Source: an uncultured Caryophanales bacterium (GTDB taxonomy: Bacteria > Bacillota_I > Bacilli_A > RF39 > UBA660). Taken from it: a stretch of DNA of 54,334 nt. The translations under genes were made by a program, and so were the position numbers. The stretch is taken from contig CAMKQS010000002.1 in assembly GCA_946414975.1 (NCBI GenBank), positions 1 to 54,334 of the forward strand, given 5' to 3'. The notes beneath the pieces were generated by a model. That model did no database searches. It worked only from the letters and a program-made list of their open reading frames with translations, and was not told the origin of the DNA. Shown piece by piece: positions 1 through 7,157 of the stretch (position 1 is the first letter of the stretch; every line of letters begins with the position of its first letter).

Positions 1-119
1 CCAAAATTAATATTTTTTAAAAGAGGAAATAAACTTACAACAGAAACAACTAAAAGAACTATTGTAATAAATATACTTGTAAATATGCTAACCTTTTTAT
101 TCATTTTCTTATCATTCAT
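1..119 (-). CDS. secD: SecD N-terminus (partial, runs off window start)
   Basis: Only the first 39-40 codons are present; the gene continues beyond position 1. The visible peptide starts with a short basic stretch, then one hydrophobic segment (IFITIVLLVVSVVS) and ends at KNINFG, which matches where SecD proteins enter the first periplasmic/extracellular domain after membrane segment 1 (usually followed by a GLDLxGG motif, here cut off). SecD or the SecDF fusion is a proton-driven accessory of the Sec translocon. The ATG at 119 overlaps the stop codon of the comN-like gene by 8 bases, so the two are translationally coupled; an in-frame ATG at 104 is an alternative start. The comN-secDF order is the one found in Bacillus, which supports the call. 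Confidence 0.7.
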   Translation of the reverse strand, partial: MNDKKMNKKVSIFTSIFITIVLLVVSVVSLFPLLKNINF

Positions 120-399
120 AAAATCCCTCACTTTGTAAATTTGGTTCAACTTTATATTCTTTCATATTATCTTCTACATAGTTTTTAAGTAAAACATAAT
201 CTATATTTAATATATCATCAACCATTTGGTGCAGTAAAAGATTACTTGCATCTTTCCACTTCGCACCCTTTAAATAATTCCATATATCTTCTTTTTTTAT
301 ATAATTAATACCATTTCTTTTTAACTCAAGCTCCTTAGTACGTAGAGCTGGAGTAAGTCTTTCATATAATTCTTTCACACTAGCAAATTCTATATCCAT
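112..399 (-). CDS. comN: ComN-like post-transcriptional regulator
   Basis: A 95-residue soluble protein that matches the Post_transc_reg family (B. subtilis ComN) in length and pattern: an N-terminal helix with LxPALxxKExELxxxG, then an EDIWNYLK..KW core and a LHQMVxDILN helix. In Bacillus, ComN acts on comE mRNA and associates with DivIVA at division sites; whether that role holds here is unknown. The start has a clear GGAGGAAT ribosome site 1-8 bases upstream of the ATG region. It lies directly upstream of secD with an 8-base overlap, as in Bacillus. Assigned by recalled family pattern plus gene order. Confidence 0.72.
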   Translation of the reverse strand: MDIEFASVKELYERLTPALRTKELELKRNGINYIKKEDIWNYLKGAKWKDASNLLLHQMVDDILNIDYVLLKNYVEDNMKEYKVEPNLQSEGFYE

Positions 400-470
400 A
401 ATTCCTCCAAGTACACATATCTATTATATATTAAAAAAATATTTTTTTAAAGTATTTTATAAATTTTGTT

Positions 471-508
471 AAAAAAACTTAGGATTCACTCGCTTCCTAA
501 GTTTTTTT
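471..508 (-). terminator. Rho-independent terminator after the 193-residue gene
   Basis: AAACTTAGGA (stem ending at 484) pairs with TCCTAAGTTT (from 495) around a 10-base loop. Read on the minus strand it ends in a run of seven T. It has A/T runs on both sides, so it could work in either direction; its position fits the end of the polymerase/YolD/193-residue gene group. Confidence 0.8.
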
Positions 509-514
509 ATTAAA

Positions 515-1096
515 TTACATTCCCATACCAAAAGCAGGTTTCAATACTGTTTTTTTCTTAGGTGAACCTAGTGTTAATATATATTTTCTACTACCAATTT
601 TATGCTCTTCTAATATGGAAGTAGTAGTTTCCATACCATTGTAATCATAAGTAGGAATACTAATATATCTTTCTCTTATTATTCCAGGTGCACCTTCCAT
701 ATCAAGTTTATATTTTCTATGATATACTTCTGATGCTAATAAATTTTCATAAGTAGTATCAATGTTTTGATTTCTTAATTGCTGAGCTAATTTTTTTAAA
801 TCATCTATAGCATCATCCTTATATGTATTATAATTATGTTTTTTCTTAATTGATTCAACACCATGCTCTATTAAAGGAACTACTCCGAAATACCATGTTA
901 ACCAGAATATAATACTACTAATACTTTTTGATGGCTTACTAGCACCATTACATAAAGTAATTATATCTGCAATAACATTTCCTGTTGCAAGCATACCTGT
1001 AAAATAATTTCTTTTATAACATCTTATAAGCTTATATTTACCATTGGCCTCATTTATTCTACTAATCATATCATAATTAATTACTAATTTTAACAC
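515..1096 (-). CDS. Hypothetical protein with two membrane segments (GTG start)
   Basis: No family recognised. The 193-residue protein has two hydrophobic stretches, about residues 33-50 (GMLATGNVIADIITLCNG) and 59-77 (SISSIIFWLTWYFGVVPL), separated by a short KPSK turn, then a charged soluble C-terminal half ending in KPAFGMGM. The start is GTG at 1096, preceded by a strong GGGGGGAT ribosome site. It begins 39 bases after the YolD-like gene with no terminator between them and is closed by the hairpin at 471-508. It is therefore probably the third gene of the LexA-controlled operon, though that is inference from spacing. Confidence 0.7.
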   Translation of the reverse strand: MLKLVINYDMISRINEANGKYKLIRCYKRNYFTGMLATGNVIADIITLCNGASKPSKSISSIIFWLTWYFGVVPLIEHGVESIKKKHNYNTYKDDAIDDLKKLAQQLRNQNIDTTYENLLASEVYHRKYKLDMEGAPGIIRERYISIPTYDYNGMETTTSILEEHKIGSRKYILTLGSPKKKTVLKPAFGMGM

Positions 1097-1135
1097 ATTA
1101 ATCCCCCCACAATTTGAAATATATTAACACAAATA

Positions 1136-1528
1136 TCAATTTAATTCAATATTTATTATATCAAACATACTAATTTTAGTATTATCATTCAGTTTAATAA
1201 AATTATAAACTATATCTATTTTCTTTACTATACATTTTTTCTTTATATATTTCATATTTTTATTATCAAAATAAGTTATTGTAACTTTTATATTATCTTT
1301 TATGTGCTCATTAATATAATTTAATTTATTATTAATATTATCTTCTAAATCTTTATATAAATCTATTTTTTTATCTTTTATTTTAGATGTTTCTTCAATT
1401 AAATCACTATATCCAGTTAGTGCATTAAATGGAGCAAACTGAGAAGCTCTGTTTTGAATAGACATTCTAGGATGCCTACTAGATATTTCATGACAAGTAT
1501 TTATTATATCAGAATAATCTTTATGCAT
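1136..1528 (-). CDS. YolD-like protein
   Basis: A 130-residue protein of the YolD-like family. The diagnostic block is SIQNRASQFAPFNALTGY near residues 23-40, followed by an acidic/lysine-rich helix and a beta-rich C-terminal half. In Bacilli, yolD-type genes stand next to Y-family polymerases of the UvrX/YqjW group and may modulate them. Here it starts with ATG 8 bases inside the end of the polymerase gene, with a GGAGGA ribosome site, so the pair is translationally coupled. The length is close to that of B. subtilis YqjX/YolD relatives. Confidence 0.85.
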   Translation of the reverse strand: MHKDYSDIINTCHEISSRHPRMSIQNRASQFAPFNALTGYSDLIEETSKIKDKKIDLYKDLEDNINNKLNYINEHIKDNIKVTITYFDNKNMKYIKKKCIVKKIDIVYNFIKLNDNTKISMFDIINIELN

Positions 1529-3017
1529 TATGTCCTCCTATTTGATTATTTCTATCTATTGTAGTAGCACCATCAGATAAATCGACTAATTTTAATATTG
1601 CATTTTTTCCATATTTATTTTTTATATTAATCATAGTTTTTTGTATTTTTTTATCTTCCTTTAGTTCATCTTTTTCTTTTTGTATATCCTTATCCCAAGA
1701 TGTATAATCGTCAAATAAATTAAACTGTTCATAATGAACTTCTTTACTAACACTATTACTAGAAACGATATTTGTAAAATAAATATACATTCTTCTTATT
1801 AATAAGTTAGGGTTAACTATTTCTTTATATAATTTCAATCCATATTCTTGAATAATTTTTATAGATGAAGTTTTTACTTTAAATGTAATAGTACCATGAG
1901 CACTTTTAGGAACTATTCTACCATAATAATCTTTCTTTACTTCATCACAATACTTAAATAAGTTAGGATTACTAATATTTTCTATATCATAGCCTATAGT
2001 TATTACAAGCTTTTCTGCAACTAAATCTCTAGCAACTAAATCTAGTGCTAAATCTTCTAACATTTCTAAAAATACTATTTTGGCTTTTTCAAAAGTATAT
2101 GGAAAGTGTAATACTTGCCCTTTTGATATACTACTAGTTGTTGGCTTATATTCTTTAATATCTTTTATAGTACATGGTTCATACCCCCATGCATGATCTA
2201 TTAATAATTCAGCATTAACACCAAATATTTTATATAATAAATCTTCATTATTTATTGATATTCTAGCAACATCACCCATAGTATAAATATTATATGCCTC
2301 AAGTTTTTTCTTATATCCCTTACCTATCCTCCAAAAATCTGTAATTGGCATATGATTCCATAATTTTTTACGGTAAGTTAATATATCCAAATAAGCTATT
2401 CTTACACCATCACTATTAGGTTCTGTATGTTTTGATTCTATATCCATTGCAACTTTAGCTAAATATAAATTAGTCCCAATTCCTGCTGTTGCAGTAATAC
2501 CCGTTTCATCATATATTTTTTTTATAACCATAGTAGCAAATTCTAATGCACTTAAATTATAATAATTTAAATATGGAGTTATATCACAAAAAACTTCATC
2601 TATAGAATATGAAAATACATCATCTTTAGATAAATATTTTAAATAAATATTATATATATCTTTACTATATTGCATATATAGTCTCATTCTAGGTTTAGCA
2701 ATTATAAAATCCATTTTTATATATTTATTACTTTTTATTTCTTCTATATTACAAGAACTACCTTTAAACTTATAATTACAAATTCTTTCTCTTTTATAAT
2801 TAATATCTTTAACTTTTTTTACAACTTCAAACAATCTAGCTCTACCTTTAATTCCATATTCTTTTAAAGATGGACTAACCGCAAGACAAATTGTCTTTTC
2901 TGTCCTACTGTTATCAGCTACTACTAAATTTGTTTTTATAGGATCTAATTTTCTTTCTCTACATTCAACAGATGCATAAAAGCTTTTTAAATCTATACAC
3001 ATATACAATCTATTCAT
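1521..3017 (-). CDS. Y-family translesion DNA polymerase (UvrX/UmuC-like)
   Basis: A 498-residue error-prone polymerase that copies past damaged bases. Visible motifs: MCIDLKSFYASVE at residues 6-18 (metal-binding D9, FYAS block), the palm motif YSIDEVFCD with S138, D140 and E141, and an AGIGTNLYLAKVA finger/palm segment near 178. A DFWRIGKGYKKKL helix-hairpin region follows and then the little-finger domain. QFNLF near residue 427 matches the beta-clamp binding consensus QxxLF. The pairing with YolD and the plus-strand-facing LexA box at 3040-3053 place it with B. subtilis YqjW/UvrX rather than DinB. The ATG at 3017 has a GGTGG ribosome site. Confidence 0.92.
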   Translation of the reverse strand: MNRLYMCIDLKSFYASVECRERKLDPIKTNLVVADNSRTEKTICLAVSPSLKEYGIKGRARLFEVVKKVKDINYKRERICNYKFKGSSCNIEEIKSNKYIKMDFIIAKPRMRLYMQYSKDIYNIYLKYLSKDDVFSYSIDEVFCDITPYLNYYNLSALEFATMVIKKIYDETGITATAGIGTNLYLAKVAMDIESKHTEPNSDGVRIAYLDILTYRKKLWNHMPITDFWRIGKGYKKKLEAYNIYTMGDVARISINNEDLLYKIFGVNAELLIDHAWGYEPCTIKDIKEYKPTTSSISKGQVLHFPYTFEKAKIVFLEMLEDLALDLVARDLVAEKLVITIGYDIENISNPNLFKYCDEVKKDYYGRIVPKSAHGTITFKVKTSSIKIIQEYGLKLYKEIVNPNLLIRRMYIYFTNIVSSNSVSKEVHYEQFNLFDDYTSWDKDIQKEKDELKEDKKIQKTMINIKNKYGKNAILKLVDLSDGATTIDRNNQIGGHNA

Positions 3018-3032
3018 ATAACCACCATATCC

Positions 3033-3061
3033 ATTATATCGTACTTTTGTTCGCGTTAAAA
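3033..3061 (-). promoter_or_regulatory. LexA (SOS) box overlapping the polymerase promoter
   Basis: On the minus strand the sequence CGAACAAAAGTACG (3053-3040) fits the Bacillus LexA/DinR box CGAAC-N4-GTTCG with one mismatch. It sits two bases upstream of a perfect -10 box TATAAT (3038-3033), in the spacer of the promoter. The -35 region (TTTTAA at 3061-3056) is weak. Repressor bound here would block RNA polymerase, as expected for a damage-induced translesion polymerase operon. Confidence 0.8.
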
Positions 3062-3093
3062 GTAAAAAAAGAAAATGGAAAAAATTTCTTTTT
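3062..3093 (-). terminator. Weak AT-only hairpin after the 368-residue gene
   Basis: On the minus strand AAAGAAA pairs with TTTCTTT around a loop TTTTTTCCAT, followed by T residues. There are no G-C pairs to speak of, so this is a marginal terminator placed where one is expected, between the 3092 gene and the SOS promoter. Confidence 0.35.
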
Positions 3094-4198
3094 AACCATT
3101 ATATGTATAACTATTGATTCCTCCATCACCTAATGTTGAATTACTATATGGATAGAAATGATAAGTATAATCACTTGTTATAACAAGACAATCTTTATAA
3201 CTTCCTTTTGTTGATTCATCTTGAGCAAAATCAAAATTTCCTACTTTATAAGTACATGGTTTATTATCATATGTACACTTACCATCTTTTTCTAATACAA
3301 GATTAATTCCTTCACTAGCACTTTCACCCACATAAGTTCCATACTTAATGTTATAAGAACCAACGCTTATATAATTATTACTATCAGTAACATCATTTAC
3401 ACTATTTATAATTTCATCCTTTTTATTATCTATAATCTTTTCTATTTCTTCCGTTTTACTTTCTACAGCATCAATAGTTTTTTCTATATCATTTACATCT
3501 AATTCATTATTTTCAATCATTTTTTCTATTTCATTTGTAATCTTTTTAGTTATTTTCTTTAACTGCTTTGATGATTTTAAAAACACATTCTTTAAATTTT
3601 TCAAATCAAAATTTAAGTTAAAATCATATTCTTGTACTTTATTTTTTATTTTAGTAAATATTTCATTAAATTTATCCTTATCACTGCTTTCAAATTTATA
3701 CTGTTTAACATCTTTAGTATGTCCCAATTTTTCATTAATTTGATCCTTTAATGAAGAATAAATATCTAAATCATTCTTTTTAGTATGAATATAATATTCA
3801 TAATCCTTACTTTCTTTATTATAAAGCATCTCAATATCAGTTTTATCTTTAAATACAATAACTCCAACATCATTTGATTTTTCATCAATATAATATATAT
3901 TAGAACATTCTTTATTATTTGATTCATATTTAATATTCATAATAGGATAATCTATACCTTCAACATCATAAAAAGAAATAGTTCCATTTTTCATATCTTG
4001 TGGTAATTTAGCTTTATCACTACCTAAATCTTTTATTTCTTTAAGATAATCATAATAAATGCTATCCCACTTAGCTTTAATGCTATTTTTTACTTTCAAA
4101 GTAGTATTTCTTATATATAATTGCGTAGCTATTGTTAGTCCAACCGCTACTAAAACACCTATAATTATTAATACTACCATCTTTACTTTTCCATTCAT
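3092..4198 (-). CDS. Membrane-anchored protein with long coiled coil, unknown function
   Basis: A 368-residue protein. Residues about 7-28 (MVVLIIIGVLVAVGLTIAT) form an uncleaved signal anchor with the rest outside the cell. Residues about 35-190 are a mixed domain; about 195-265 are a lysine/glutamate-rich helical stretch (NEIEKMIENNELDVNDIEKT...) likely to be coiled coil. The last ~90 residues form a cysteine-containing beta domain (GKCTYDNKPCTYKVG). No family recognised. It starts 10 bases after the end of the 328-residue gene, whose product is also single-pass, so the two are an operon and may form a complex. Confidence 0.72.
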   Translation of the reverse strand: MNGKVKMVVLIIIGVLVAVGLTIATQLYIRNTTLKVKNSIKAKWDSIYYDYLKEIKDLGSDKAKLPQDMKNGTISFYDVEGIDYPIMNIKYESNNKECSNIYYIDEKSNDVGVIVFKDKTDIEMLYNKESKDYEYYIHTKKNDLDIYSSLKDQINEKLGHTKDVKQYKFESSDKDKFNEIFTKIKNKVQEYDFNLNFDLKNLKNVFLKSSKQLKKITKKITNEIEKMIENNELDVNDIEKTIDAVESKTEEIEKIIDNKKDEIINSVNDVTDSNNYISVGSYNIKYGTYVGESASEGINLVLEKDGKCTYDNKPCTYKVGNFDFAQDESTKGSYKDCLVITSDYTYHFYPYSNSTLGDGGINSYTYNG

Positions 4199-4207
4199 TT
4201 TATCACC

Positions 4208-5194
4208 CTAATTCCTTTCTATACTATAAAAATAATATTTATCATTCTTGATTTTGAATGTATATTTATAACTGTTTAATTTGTTCTGATATTTTTTTAT
4301 ATCAAAATTACTCCCCACATTACTGGCAACAGGTTCATATATGTTCTTATAATTATAAAGTGATTTATCCATATTATCATAAATTCCTACTATAGTTGTT
4401 ATAGTAATTTTATCGCTATTTTTCTCTGTATTAATTATATTTTCTACAATCTCTTTAGACGATTCAATATTGCACTCATTTGATGTAAGAACGTATGAAT
4501 CAGTAGTACTATCATATTTAAAGTGTTTACACTCATAATCAAATGATGTATCTTTATAATTATCACTACTACCAAATATATTGATATATGCACCAATAAG
4601 TTCTTCTTTTGTAAATTCATCTTTATTAATAGAATTAAAAGCCATTGTTAATTTAATTGAATCATTGATATCTTTTTCTTTATAGTTATTATTATATAGA
4701 TACAAACTATTAATATTATCAATTGGTAATTTTACATTTACTAAATTAAGCAAATCACTATAGTCTTCCTTATTACTTACAATTTTTTTATCATTATTAA
4801 TAACATTATTATTCATATTACTACTTATATTAAAACTAACATAATTATGATTATACATGTAATAAACTAGATAACCAATTATTGCAAGTAGTATAATTAT
4901 TATAATATCTCTTCTAAATATTTTACCTCTTTTACCACGTAAAACCCTTCTATTTTCTTTTTTCATTTCACGATTTAACTCTTTCGTTAATTCGTTTTTT
5001 ACATCTTCTTTAACAAGTACACTAACATCCTTTTTTATATCATCAATTAGTTCTTTAGTTACTTGTCCTTTTAATTTAATAGTAAGATCATTTTTTATTT
5101 CTTGCATTATCTTATCTTTATCAATATCAATTTTTTTTATTTCTTTTTTTGCTTTAGCCTTTACTTCCTTTTCAGTTATCTCTTTTGTTGCCAT
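4208..5194 (-). CDS. Single-pass membrane protein with cytoplasmic charged coiled coil, unknown function
   Basis: A 328-residue protein. Residues 1-93 are almost entirely charged and helical (repeated KEV/KEI/KEL heptads, probable coiled coil). A basic stop-transfer patch (RRVLRGKRGKIFRR) precedes a membrane helix at about 97-113 (IIIIILLAIIGYLVYYM). The remaining ~210 residues would be extracellular. There is no signal peptidase site and no recognised domain. It is the first gene of a two-gene operon with the 368-residue protein, from a promoter with an extended -10 at 5212-5219. Confidence 0.72.
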   Translation of the reverse strand: MATKEITEKEVKAKAKKEIKKIDIDKDKIMQEIKNDLTIKLKGQVTKELIDDIKKDVSVLVKEDVKNELTKELNREMKKENRRVLRGKRGKIFRRDIIIIILLAIIGYLVYYMYNHNYVSFNISSNMNNNVINNDKKIVSNKEDYSDLLNLVNVKLPIDNINSLYLYNNNYKEKDINDSIKLTMAFNSINKDEFTKEELIGAYINIFGSSDNYKDTSFDYECKHFKYDSTTDSYVLTSNECNIESSKEIVENIINTEKNSDKITITTIVGIYDNMDKSLYNYKNIYEPVASNVGSNFDIKKYQNKLNSYKYTFKIKNDKYYFYSIERN

Positions 5195-5211
5195 ATAACC
5201 ACCCTAGATAT

Positions 5212-5219
5212 ATTTTAGC
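5212..5219 (-). promoter_or_regulatory. Extended -10 promoter for the 328/368-residue gene pair
   Basis: On the minus strand TGC-TAAAAT (5219-5212) gives an extended -10 element about 18 bases upstream of the ATG. No good -35 box is seen at the right distance, which is usual for extended -10 promoters. Confidence 0.45.
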
Positions 5220-5267
5220 ACAAATTATTTATAATTGGTATTTTTTATTAAAAATTTGTTAATTTAA

Positions 5268-5296
5268 TTGACAGAAAAAGCAATTTATGGTATATT
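5268..5296 (+). promoter_or_regulatory. Promoter of tRNA-His
   Basis: A perfect -35 box TTGACA (5268-5273), a 17-base spacer and TATATT (5291-5296) as -10, 20 bases before the tRNA 5' end. This is a strong housekeeping-type promoter, as expected for a stable RNA. Confidence 0.8.
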
Positions 5297-5315
5297 TTAT
5301 ATTGTCAGTTGACAT

Positions 5316-5392
5316 GGCGGATATGGTGAAGGGGTTAACACGGTGGATTGTGGTTCCATTATGCTAGGGTTCGAATCCCTATATCCGCCCCA
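5316..5392 (+). tRNA. tRNA-His (GTG anticodon)
   Basis: Full cloverleaf: extra 5' G-1 (5316), acceptor GCGGATA (5317-5323) pairing with TATCCGC (5382-5388), D arm GTG...CAC, anticodon arm GTGGA-TTGTGGT-TCCAT with anticodon GTG, T arm TAGGG-TTCGAAT-CCCTA, then C73 and an encoded CCA (5390-5392). G-1 paired with C73 is the hallmark of bacterial tRNA-His. It is a lone tRNA on the plus strand between two minus-strand regions. Confidence 0.97.
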
Positions 5393-5401
5393 TTTAAAAA
5401 T

Positions 5402-5426
5402 AACAGTCGTATGACTGTTTTTTTGA
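5402..5426 (+). terminator. Terminator of tRNA-His
   Basis: AACAGTC (5402-5408), loop GTAT, GACTGTT (5413-5419), followed by T residues. It is a strong hairpin placed 10 bases after the tRNA. Confidence 0.9.
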
Positions 5427-5476
5427 TATAAAATTTACATAATTTTACTAATAAAACAATTTATTTTAAATTTTAA

Positions 5477-5505
5477 TTAACAAATTAAAAAACATATAGT
5501 ATAAT
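5477..5505 (+). promoter_or_regulatory. Promoter of the lipoprotein gene
   Basis: TTAACA (5477-5482), a 17-base spacer, and a perfect TATAAT (5500-5505), 20 bases before the ATG. AAGGAGG lies at 5514-5520, so the leader is very short but includes the ribosome site. Confidence 0.75.
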
Positions 5506-5524
5506 TTAACTATAAGGAGGATTT

Positions 5525-5989
5525 ATGAAGAAAAGAACTATATTATTTAGTATTATATTTGCATTAGTACTTATAACATTAACTGGATGTGGTAGTAAAA
5601 AAGCAATTACTACTGAAAAATTTATTGAAATGGCTAAAAAAAATAATTTAGAAATTCTAAATGCTACTGATGAGTTTAAAAACCATAGTCAGGTAAAAAA
5701 AGCTACAGCAGCTGTAAGTAATGATGAATGGCAGGTAGAATTTTACATATTAGATACAAAAGAAAGTGCAGTTGGAATGTTTAATACGAATAAAAATATA
5801 TTTGACAGTTCTAAAAGTGGTGTTTCATCTAATTTTAGTGTTAGTTTAAAGAATTTCGAAAGTTATACATTAAAGACTAATGGATATTATAAATATGTAG
5901 CTAGAATAGACAATACACTTATTTATGCAAATGTAAAAGAAAAATATGAAAATAATGCAAAAGAATTCATAAAAAAACTAGGATATTAA
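5525..5989 (+). CDS. Small lipoprotein, unknown function
   Basis: A 154-residue protein. It has a basic start (MKKR), a hydrophobic core (ILFSIIFALVLIT) and lipobox L19-T20-G21-C22, so Cys22 should be lipidated and the mature protein tethered outside the membrane. The mature ~130 residues look like a small alpha/beta domain with KFIEMAKKNNLEI at the start. No catalytic motif is visible and I do not recognise the family. It has its own promoter and a perfect AAGGAGG ribosome site, and ends in a strong bidirectional terminator, so it is transcribed alone. It is one of only two clear protein genes on the plus strand. Confidence 0.85.
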   Translation: MKKRTILFSIIFALVLITLTGCGSKKAITTEKFIEMAKKNNLEILNATDEFKNHSQVKKATAAVSNDEWQVEFYILDTKESAVGMFNTNKNIFDSSKSGVSSNFSVSLKNFESYTLKTNGYYKYVARIDNTLIYANVKEKYENNAKEFIKKLGY

Positions 5990-6018
5990 AAAAGATTTCA
6001 AAATAGAAATCTTTTTTT
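5988..6018. terminator. Bidirectional terminator between convergent genes
   Basis: AAAAAAGATTTC (5988-5999), loop AAAATA, GAAATCTTTTTT (6006-6017). T runs follow the hairpin on both strands, so it ends the lipoprotein gene (plus) and the VanZ-RDD gene (minus). Confidence 0.85.
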
Positions 6019-7138
6019 ATTCAGGAATTTCAATTGTACTTACAACCTTAGTTTTAGAAATTTTTTCATATAAAAATACTTTACGCAATATAAAATTTCT
6101 AATTAGTATAAAGAGTGCAATGATAAATACTACAAATATATATCCGACAACTACAATAAAGCCATAATTATGATTAGCAACCTTATTGATTAATTTAAAG
6201 AGAAGATAAATATAATATCCAAGAGGAATATAGAATATACTAAGTATTAAATTTCTAATTAGTATTTGATATCTCTTAGGAATATCTCCCGAACTTGTTA
6301 CAATTGCCATATTTGTAATTTTATACCCTATTGTAGGTCCATTATTAAGAAGTGGAATAAATATAAAGAATACAAATATACTAATCATAAAATATATCTC
6401 TTTAGATAGATTAATTTTATAAAAATTATCAATTAATAACTCTATTATTACAAACACTATTGTAAAAAATAAATCTATTAATAATGTAACTATCCTTTTT
6501 GTAGAACTTACTTTTGAGCCTTTTTTATATGATTTCATATCTAATTCTTTTGTATTTGGTAAAAGAATAGTAAATAATGGTGTTACTAAATACCCAAACA
6601 TTCCACCTAGGGTATTTATAAATATATCATCTACATCAAACAATCTATATGCGTTAGGATATATGAAATATAAACCTGTTAATTGTGTAATTTCAAAAAA
6701 CAAACTTAGTAAAAAAGAAAATAATACTGTTTTTTTAAAATTACATTTAAAGTAATATCTTAAAAATACTCCAAAAGGTAGTGTTAATAAAAAATTATAT
6801 ATAGATTGATATACATATGCATTTTTAAAAATATTTACATATGTAGATATATCCTTATAATTAAAATGTACAGTGTGATATATTTTATTAAATACATCAA
6901 AAGGTACTAATTGTACCTTAGTTGTCATTTTAGCTACTTCAGAAATTGAAGGAAGAGGCATTATAATCAAGAAATATGCTGAAAGCAAATATAATATAAA
7001 GCCATATATTAATAGTGATCTTACAAATAATACTGATCCATATTTATTATAATTATATATAACATATGGTAGTGTTATTAGAAATGCGAGTATAGGAAAA
7101 AATATACAAGCAGTAATTATTATATTAATATAACTCAA
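6017..7138 (-). CDS. VanZ-like / RDD-family fusion membrane protein (TTG start)
   Basis: A 373-residue polytopic membrane protein. The N-terminal ~200 residues follow the VanZ-like pattern: paired helices, YFLIIMPLP near 56-64, a long loop (VQLVPFDVF), and the FEITQLTGLY...RLFDVDDIFINTLGGMFGY block near 147-186. The C-terminal ~150 residues fit the RDD domain: R-I-x-x-x-L-I-D near the start and GYKITNMAIV late on. VanZ proteins are linked to glycopeptide resistance and envelope changes; RDD proteins include ion transporters. The start is TTG at 7138 with a strong GGGAGGTG ribosome site. It lies 19 bases after the polysaccharide deacetylase gene, so the pair forms an envelope operon. Confidence 0.85.
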   Translation of the reverse strand: MSYINIIITACIFFPILAFLITLPYVIYNYNKYGSVLFVRSLLIYGFILYLLSAYFLIIMPLPSISEVAKMTTKVQLVPFDVFNKIYHTVHFNYKDISTYVNIFKNAYVYQSIYNFLLTLPFGVFLRYYFKCNFKKTVLFSFLLSLFFEITQLTGLYFIYPNAYRLFDVDDIFINTLGGMFGYLVTPLFTILLPNTKELDMKSYKKGSKVSSTKRIVTLLIDLFFTIVFVIIELLIDNFYKINLSKEIYFMISIFVFFIFIPLLNNGPTIGYKITNMAIVTSSGDIPKRYQILIRNLILSIFYIPLGYYIYLLFKLINKVANHNYGFIVVVGYIFVVFIIALFILIRNFILRKVFLYEKISKTKVVSTIEIPE

Positions 7139-7157
7139 TTATAACACCTCCCTACAT

